DNA of 64,000 nucleotides from Variovorax sp. V93 (GTDB lineage: Bacteria; Pseudomonadota; Gammaproteobacteria; Burkholderiales; Burkholderiaceae_C), in assembly GCF_041154485.1 (NCBI RefSeq), contig NZ_AP028669.1, positions 2,480,001 through 2,544,000 of the forward strand. Reading direction: 5' to 3'. Position numbers and translations under genes: made by a program. The notes beneath the pieces are model-generated. The model had not been told where the DNA came from and did not search any database. It worked only from the letters and a program-made list of their open reading frames with translations. Positions 58,968 to 64,000 of this stretch are shown piece after piece (the stretch's first letter is position 1; every line of letters begins with the position of its first letter).

Positions 58968-59831
58968 ATGACCCAAGCACTTTCCGACGCGCCCCAAGCG
59001 CCCCTGCGCTACGCACGCGTGCTCTCGATCGCCGGCTCTGACAGCGGCGGCGGTGCCGGCATCCAGGCCGACCTGAAGACCTTCGCGGCGCTTGGCTGCT
59101 ATGGCATGACAGCCATCACGGCGCTCACCGCGCAGAACACGCTCGGCGTCGCGGGCATCCACGGCGTGCCGCCGGCTTTCCTCAAGGCACAGATCCAGGC
59201 GGTGGTCGAGGACATCGGCGTCGATGCGGTCAAGCTCGGCATGCTGCATGCACCCGAGGTGGTCGAGGTGGTGGCCTGGGCCATCGATCACTACCGGCTG
59301 CCCAACGTGGTGCTGGACCCGGTGATGGTCGCCACCAGCGGCGACCGGCTGATAGCTTCGGAAACCGTGCAGGTGCTGGTGCGCGAGCTGTTCCCGCGCG
59401 CCGTGGTGGTCACGCCCAACCTCGACGAGGCAGCCTTGCTGATCGGCCATGCGATCGACGGCATCGATGCGCTCGACGATGCGGCCAGCGAACTGCTGGC
59501 GCTCGGCGCGCAGGCCGTGCTGCTCAAGGGCGGCCACCTGCCGGGCGACGAGGTGGTCGACGTGCTGCTGCAGTCCGACGGCACGCGCAAGCGGCTGGCC
59601 TCGCAGCGCATCGCGAGCCGCAACCTGCATGGCACGGGCTGCACGCTGTCGTCCGCCATTGCCGCGCACCTGGCGCTGGGGCTCGTATTGCCCGAGGCCG
59701 TCGAGCGCGCGCGCGCCTACATCCTCGGCGCGATGGCCGCCGGCGCGCATGTGAAGACCGGCGCGGGACACGGTCCGCTCAACCACGGCTTTGCGCCAGT
59801 GCCGACGCACCGCCTGCCGTCGTCGGCGTAG
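58968..59831 (+). CDS. thiD: Hydroxymethylpyrimidine / phosphomethylpyrimidine kinase
   Basis: 287 residues from the ATG at 58968 (MTQALSDAPQAPLRYAR). Ribokinase-like: LSIAGSDSGGGAGIQADLKTFAALGCYGM, DPVMVATSGDRL, TPNLDEAALLIG and the catalytic NLHGTGCTLSSAIAAHLALG. It phosphorylates HMP twice to the pyrophosphate used by ThiE. It is divergent from thiO and converges on cytX with a 53-bp overlap of coding ends, so its last 17 codons are antisense to the end of cytX. Confidence 0.95.
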   Translation: MTQALSDAPQAPLRYARVLSIAGSDSGGGAGIQADLKTFAALGCYGMTAITALTAQNTLGVAGIHGVPPAFLKAQIQAVVEDIGVDAVKLGMLHAPEVVEVVAWAIDHYRLPNVVLDPVMVATSGDRLIASETVQVLVRELFPRAVVVTPNLDEAALLIGHAIDGIDALDDAASELLALGAQAVLLKGGHLPGDEVVDVLLQSDGTRKRLASQRIASRNLHGTGCTLSSAIAAHLALGLVLPEAVERARAYILGAMAAGAHVKTGAGHGPLNHGFAPVPTHRLPSSA

Positions 59832-61119
59832 CCTTGGGCCGGCTGGCCCAGGCCAGCAGGAAGGTCGCGGCCAGCGTCGGCAGTGCCGAGCCGAACTGCG
59901 GCGCCCACCCGGCGAGCGCATGGTAGGCCGCGATGCCCGCAATCCAGATCAGCGCCGCGCCCAGGTCGACCCGACGCATGCCCACCGACGAAACCGCCTG
60001 GCCCGTACCCAGCCGCCCCAGGATCACGCCGTAGAGCGGCACGAACACCGAACTCAGCATCAGCAGGAACGGCTCGAGCGTATGCATCGGCAGCACCAGC
60101 GCGAGCGCGGTGCACAGCGCCGCGAGCAGGAGGCCCCAGCGCCGCACGCTCCAGCGCGGCAGCAGGCTGTGGGTGGACACCGAGCCCGAATACACATCGC
60201 CGTAGGCGTTGTCGAGTTCGTCGATCAGGATCAGGCCCAGCGCCACCAGCCCGCCTTGGGCGAGCAGCAGGGCGGTGACCAGGCCTGTGCCCGGTTCCGC
60301 CACGCTCACCACCATCACGCCGAGCGCATAGCACCAGACGTTGGCCAGCGCATAGCCGATCCAGGTGCCGCTGAAGGCGCTGCCCAGGCCGCCCGCGCTG
60401 CGCTTGCCGTGGCGCGCGTAGTCGGCCACCAGCGGCAGCCATGAGACCGGCATGGCAATCACCAGGTCGAGCGCGCCGAACATGCCCATGCCGCCATCGC
60501 CCGGCCGGGCCCAGAAGGCGTCGAGGCCCTTGGCTTGCAGGCGGGTTGCGAACTGCCAGCTCAGCCAGAGCAGCGACAGCACCACCAGCGGCAGGCCGAA
60601 GCGGCTCACGAAGCGCCGCACCAGCTTGACCATGGAGCCGGCCAGAAGCGCCAGCAGCACCGCGCCCCAGAGCAGCGTGGTGAGGGCGCCGCCCAGCGGT
60701 CCGCCGAGCGCCAGGCCGAAGGCCTGCTGGCCGATCGCCTGCGTACCCTCGCGCATGATCACGAGCTCGAAGGTGGTCCAGCCCACCAGCTGCACGATGT
60801 TGAGCAGCACCGGCAGCCGCGCGAAGGCGCTGCCGTAGGTGGCGTGCATCAGCCCGGCGCTCGCCAGGCCGCTCTCGCAGCCGAGCCGTGCGGTCCAGGC
60901 CAGCAGGCCCGCGCCGAGCAGCGAGCCCAGCACGATCGCGATGGCCGCGTCCCGCGTGCCCACCGCCGGCACCAGGTAGGCGCCGATCTGCATCACCAGC
61001 AGCCCGACGCCCAGGCTGAACCAGAGCGATGCGTGGTCGTGCCAGCCGAACGCGCGCTGCGACGCGGGCAGGGGCGCCAGCGCCTCGTTGGCGGAAGAAG
61101 GTTCGTCGTCGTGTGCCAT
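59779..61119 (-). CDS. cytX: HMP/thiamin-precursor permease CytX (NCS1 family)
   Basis: 446 residues from the ATG at 61119 (MAHDDEPSSANEALAPLP), with about 12 membrane helices. The NCS1 marks are FGWHDHASLWFSLGVGLLV, the Gly-rich GSLLGAGLLAW, and DLVIAMPVSWLPLVADYARHG. CytX proteins import hydroxymethylpyrimidine, and the TPP riboswitch in the leader fits this. It would give HMP to the adjacent ThiD, followed by ThiE. Confidence 0.92.
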   Translation of the reverse strand: MAHDDEPSSANEALAPLPASQRAFGWHDHASLWFSLGVGLLVMQIGAYLVPAVGTRDAAIAIVLGSLLGAGLLAWTARLGCESGLASAGLMHATYGSAFARLPVLLNIVQLVGWTTFELVIMREGTQAIGQQAFGLALGGPLGGALTTLLWGAVLLALLAGSMVKLVRRFVSRFGLPLVVLSLLWLSWQFATRLQAKGLDAFWARPGDGGMGMFGALDLVIAMPVSWLPLVADYARHGKRSAGGLGSAFSGTWIGYALANVWCYALGVMVVSVAEPGTGLVTALLLAQGGLVALGLILIDELDNAYGDVYSGSVSTHSLLPRWSVRRWGLLLAALCTALALVLPMHTLEPFLLMLSSVFVPLYGVILGRLGTGQAVSSVGMRRVDLGAALIWIAGIAAYHALAGWAPQFGSALPTLAATFLLAWASRPKATPTTAGGASALAQSRG

Positions 61120-61207
61120 CCAGTTGCTCCAGTGCAAAAGGTTTGGCAGGTGGGCGAGGCTCCGGCGGTGGGGCCATCGCGCGAGACAACGCGACAGGCC
61201 GCCGGAC

Positions 61208-61300
61208 CAGCTTCCCTGCGCGAGGATTACCTCAGTCAGGTTCAAAGGGACTCTCTCAGTCAGCCCCGGAACGGATTCCGGTTCGACACCCCTAGCGTGG
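61208..61300 (-). promoter_or_regulatory. TPP riboswitch (THI element)
   Basis: On the minus strand, 90 nt upstream of cytX, the conserved segments appear in order: CTAGGGGTGTCG, CTGAGAGAGTCCCTTTGAACCTGA, given here as a 24-nt region at 61237-61260, then GGTAATCC and CGCAGGGAAGC. These are the P2/P4 and CUGAGA cores of the TPP aptamer. It should switch off cytX when thiamin pyrophosphate is high. Confidence 0.95.
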
Positions 61301-61419
61301 TGCTCCGCGCCGTGGCGCAGAGCGGAAACTATTGTACGAGCCTGCGCGCCCAGCCTCCAAACCATGGATGATGGTCCGGATATGGCAACCCGCGTGCCGC
61401 CACTTCGAGGATGTGTCCC

Positions 61420-62727
61420 ATGAGCGATCCTGCAATCGACCAGTCCCTTGCCCGGGCCTTCCAGCGCTTCACCGAGGCCAACCCCGCGAGCCTGCGCCAG
61501 TTCGAGGCGCAGGCGCGCTACATGCCGGGCGCCAACAGCCGCTCGGTGCTGTTCTACGCGCCGTTTCCGCTCACCATTGCCAAGGGCGAGGGCGCCGCGC
61601 TCTGGGATGCCGACGGCCACCGCTATGCCGACTTCATCGCCGAGTACACGGCCGGCGTCTATGGCCACTCGGCACCCGAGATCCGCGATGCGGTGCTCGA
61701 GGCGATGCAGGGCGGCATCAACCTCACGGGCCACAACCTGCTCGAAGGCCGGCTCGCGAAGACCATCTGCGAGCGCTTTCCGCAGATCGAGCAGGTGCGC
61801 TTCACCAACTCGGGCACCGAGGCCAACCTGATGGCGCTCACGGCCGCGCTGCACTTCACGGGAAGGCGAAAGATCGTGGTGTTCTCGGGCGGCTACCACG
61901 GCGGCGTGCTCGGCTTCGGCGCCAAGCCGCTGCCGACCACGGTGCCCTTCGACTTCCTGGTGCTGCCCTACAACGATGCGCAGGCTGCGAGCGAGCAGAT
62001 CGAGAAGCACCGGCCGGAGATTGCCGCGATCCTGGTCGAGCCGATGCAGGGCGCGAGCGGCTGCATTCCGGGGCGTCTCGACTTCCTGCAAGCACTTCGC
62101 GATGGCGCGGCGAAGGTAGGTGCGCTGCTGATCTTCGACGAGGTCATGACCTCGCGCCTGGGGCCGCAGGGCCTGGCCAACAGGCTCGGCATCCGTTCCG
62201 ATCTCACCACGCTCGGCAAGTACATCGGCGGCGGCATGTCGTTCGGCGCCTTCGGCGGGCGTTCGGACGTGATGGCGCAGTTCGATCCGCGCACGGGATC
62301 GCTCTCCCATTCGGGCACCTTCAACAACAACGTGATGACCATGGCGGCCGGGTACGCGGGCCTCACGAAGCTGTTCACCCCTGAAGCGGCCGGCGCGCTG
62401 GCCGAGCGCGGCGAGGCGATGCGTGCGCGGCTCAATGCGCTGTGCACGAAGGAGGGCGTGGCCATGCAGTTCACCGGCATCGGCTCTCTGATGAACGCGC
62501 ATTTCGTGCGCGGGGAGGTGCAGTGCGTGGACGACCTGGCGGCGGTCGACGGGCGGCTGCGGCAGCTGCTGTTCTTTCACCTGCTGGGCGAAGGCATCTA
62601 CGCCTCGCCGCGCGGCTTCATCGTGCTGTCTTTGCCGCTGACCGACGCGGACATCGACCGATTCGCCGCCGCCATCGGCAGCTTCATCGGCGAATACCGC
62701 GCGCTGCTGCTGCCTAGCGCGAACTAG
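61420..62727 (+). CDS. PLP-dependent class III aminotransferase, GSA aminomutase-like
   Basis: 435 residues from the ATG at 61420 (MSDPAIDQSLARAFQRF), with CGAGG 9 nt before it. Fold type I: NSGTEANLMAL, FSGGYHGGVLGFG, EPMQGASGCIPG, IFDEVMTSRLGPQGL and the PLP Lys in TTLGKYIGGGMSFGAFGG. Closest in layout to glutamate-1-semialdehyde aminomutase, yet the CIPG and TSRLGP segments differ from hemL, so it is probably an aminotransferase of unknown substrate. It is divergent from cytX, and the two starts are 300 bp apart with the riboswitch between. Confidence 0.88.
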   Translation: MSDPAIDQSLARAFQRFTEANPASLRQFEAQARYMPGANSRSVLFYAPFPLTIAKGEGAALWDADGHRYADFIAEYTAGVYGHSAPEIRDAVLEAMQGGINLTGHNLLEGRLAKTICERFPQIEQVRFTNSGTEANLMALTAALHFTGRRKIVVFSGGYHGGVLGFGAKPLPTTVPFDFLVLPYNDAQAASEQIEKHRPEIAAILVEPMQGASGCIPGRLDFLQALRDGAAKVGALLIFDEVMTSRLGPQGLANRLGIRSDLTTLGKYIGGGMSFGAFGGRSDVMAQFDPRTGSLSHSGTFNNNVMTMAAGYAGLTKLFTPEAAGALAERGEAMRARLNALCTKEGVAMQFTGIGSLMNAHFVRGEVQCVDDLAAVDGRLRQLLFFHLLGEGIYASPRGFIVLSLPLTDADIDRFAAAIGSFIGEYRALLLPSAN

Positions 62728-63745
62728 CCACGCCCAGCAGCTCGTGCAGCCGCGTGCTGGTGGTCGTGTACTGCAGCGGCACGGCCTTGCCCGGGAACAC
62801 GATGGCGGTGGCGCCCCAGGCTGCCAGCGTGGCCTCGTGGAAGCCGCAGACGATGAGCTTCTTCTTGCCCGGATAGGTGTTGATGTCGCCCACCGCGAAC
62901 ACGCCGCGTTCGCGGGTTTCGTACTTCTCGGTGTCGACCGGCACCTGCTTGCGCTCGAGTTCCAGGCCCCAATCGGCAATGGGGCCGAGGCGCGGGGAGA
63001 TGCCCAGGCAGGCGATCAGCGCGTCGAGCGGCAGGTCGACCGTGGCCGCATCGGGCGTGGTGATCTGCAGTTGCCTGCCGTCGAAGGCGGTGGGCTGGCC
63101 GACCTTGAAGGCCAGCTTGCCCTCGGCCACCAGCGCGCGCATCGAAGCGACGAGCGCCTCGCCGGCCTGGAAGCCGTCGCGGCGGTGGACCAGCGTGACC
63201 TGCCTTGCAATGGCCGTGAGCGCGACGGCGGTTTCCAGCGCCACGTCGTCGCCGCCATTCACCACCACCGCCTGTCCGGCAAAGCGGTCCAGCGAATCGG
63301 GGTGATAGAAAAGCGAGCGGCCTTCGAACTGCGCAATGCCTTCGATCGCGATGCGCTTGGGCACGAAGGCGCCAACGCCGGCCGCGATGAACACCGTCCT
63401 GGCGAGAAAGGCCGTGCCGGCCGACGTGGTCAGCAGCAGCCGCTCGTCGGCCTGCCTTTCGAGCGTGGCCACCTGCTCGCCGAAATGGAACCGGGGCTTG
63501 AAGGGCTCGACCTGTTTCAGCAGCGACTGCGCGAGTTCGCTTCCGCTGGTGACGGGCGTGCCGGGAATGTCGTAGATCGGCTTGCCGCCGTAGAGCGCCA
63601 CGCACTGGCCGCCCGCGGCGGGCAGCGCATCGACGATGTGGCAGGAGATCTCGAGCAGGCCGAGCTGGAAGGCCTGGAACAGCCCGACCGGGCCGGCGCC
63701 GATGATGAGGGCGTCGGTCTCGATCGGAGCGGCTTGCGTGCTCAG
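62714..63745 (-). CDS. Ferredoxin-NADP reductase (thioredoxin-reductase-like)
   Basis: 343 residues from an unusual CTG start at 63745. The CTG overlaps the fdxA stop (CTGA) and has GGGGAG 8 nt upstream; no in-frame ATG exists near. Homologous proteins begin MSTQAAP in the same position, as far as I recall. The FAD motif is [19 protein letters not shown], the NADPH region [17 protein letters not shown], and the C-terminal FAD part is [23 protein letters not shown]. No CxxC active-site motif is present, so it is an FNR and not a thioredoxin reductase. It probably reduces the ferredoxin encoded just upstream. Confidence 0.92.
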   Translation of the reverse strand: MSTQAAPIETDALIIGAGPVGLFQAFQLGLLEISCHIVDALPAAGGQCVALYGGKPIYDIPGTPVTSGSELAQSLLKQVEPFKPRFHFGEQVATLERQADERLLLTTSAGTAFLARTVFIAAGVGAFVPKRIAIEGIAQFEGRSLFYHPDSLDRFAGQAVVVNGGDDVALETAVALTAIARQVTLVHRRDGFQAGEALVASMRALVAEGKLAFKVGQPTAFDGRQLQITTPDAATVDLPLDALIACLGISPRLGPIADWGLELERKQVPVDTEKYETRERGVFAVGDINTYPGKKKLIVCGFHEATLAAWGATAIVFPGKAVPLQYTTTSTRLHELLGVASSR

Positions 63746-64000
63746 CGCACCAACTCCCCGATCTTGTCGGTCTTGTCTTTCCACTCTTCGGCGTCGGGCA
63801 GCGCGGGCTTGCGCTTGGTGATGCTCTTCCAGCCGTCGGCCAGCGAGAGCTCTGCGTTGAGCTTGATGAAGGCGATCTGGTTGGCCGGAAGGTCTTCCTC
63901 GGCATAGATCGCATTGACCGGGCATTCGGGGATGCAGACTGCGCAGTCGATGCACTCGTCCGGATCGATCACCAGCATGTTGGGGCCTTCGCGGAAGCAA
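63742..64000 (-). CDS. fdxA: 7Fe ferredoxin (FdxA type), 5' end outside window
   Basis: The visible 85 residues include [20 protein letters not shown] followed by [17 protein letters not shown], with the second [4Fe-4S] cysteine motif complete. The N-terminal [3Fe-4S] part (usually about 20 residues) lies beyond 64000. An internal ATG at 63978 is not the start because the frame continues with conserved CFREGPN sequence. The stop overlaps the reductase start by 4 bp. Confidence 0.93.
   Translation of the reverse strand, partial: CFREGPNMLVIDPDECIDCAVCIPECPVNAIYAEEDLPANQIAFIKLNAELSLADGWKSITKRKPALPDAEEWKDKTDKIGELVR

Noticed and set aside
61420..62727. Glutamate-1-semialdehyde aminomutase (hemL)
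   Set aside because: The overall fold fits but key segments around the active site differ (FDEVMTSRLGP), and the context is not haem-related.
62714..63745. Thioredoxin reductase
   Set aside because: The redox-active CxxC motif is absent, and the gene is coupled to a ferredoxin gene.

Overview
The window reads as a chromosomal segment of a GC-rich betaproteobacterium of the order Burkholderiales, most likely Comamonadaceae and close to Variovorax. This is inferred from gene content, gene order and codon use, not from a database search. Coding density is high, with many 4-bp stop/start overlaps. Almost all of it is conserved core or lineage-core metabolism. No CRISPR array, intact insertion sequence, prophage or rRNA is visible.

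Layout. 1-1522: 3'-truncated gloB, a methyltransferase, rnhA. 1534-4645 (minus): molybdenum cofactor genes moaA-mobA-moeA, preceded by an aldehyde dehydrogenase and an exported peroxiredoxin. 6799-12941 (plus): a tightly packed five-gene operon with a phospholipase-D-like lipoprotein, two membrane histidine-box oxygenases, a ketosynthase III fused to a haem-oxygenase-like di-iron domain, and an unknown protein. I regard it as the best candidate for an undescribed lipid pathway. 12959-16300: small unknown genes and a ferritin-like metal-dependent hydrolase divergent from its TetR regulator across two matching palindromes. 16300-19610: a membrane pyrophosphatase with an OmpA-like tail, divergent from soluble pyrophosphatase. 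19620-27312: TPR protein, FemAB-like acyltransferase, nadE-glnB, LOG protein, dgkA, RDD protein and an ECF sigma operon.

27598-35887: branched-chain amino acid block ilvI-ilvH-(small membrane gene)-ilvC, pssA, then a leucine leader peptide with an attenuator ahead of two different isopropylmalate synthases. 36003-39635: penicillin-binding endopeptidase, IclR regulator, and the N-degron transferases bpt and aat. 39855-45967: a lone molybdenum hydroxylase large subunit, AraC regulator, VOC and SRPBCC proteins, and pobA with its IclR-type regulator. 46022-49575: QseBC/PmrAB-like two-component system followed by a DegP-type protease with a PmrA-like box.

49596-53480: small genes, an SOS box with a terminated short transcript candidate, and a 1.7-kb AT-rich insertion (FkbM methyltransferase plus transposase debris) bracketed by imperfect direct repeats, one ending at the 3' end of tRNA-Asn. 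53569-61300: thiamin synthesis and uptake (thiO-thiS-thiG-thiE-TonB receptor, divergent thiD, and cytX under a TPP riboswitch). 61420-64000: a PLP aminotransferase, ferredoxin-NADP reductase and the C-terminal part of a 7Fe ferredoxin running off the end.

Connections: the Moco genes can serve the molybdenum hydroxylase, the attenuator ties leuA expression to charged leucyl-tRNA, and the receptor and permease next to thi genes suggest import of thiamin or its pyrimidine precursor across both membranes.
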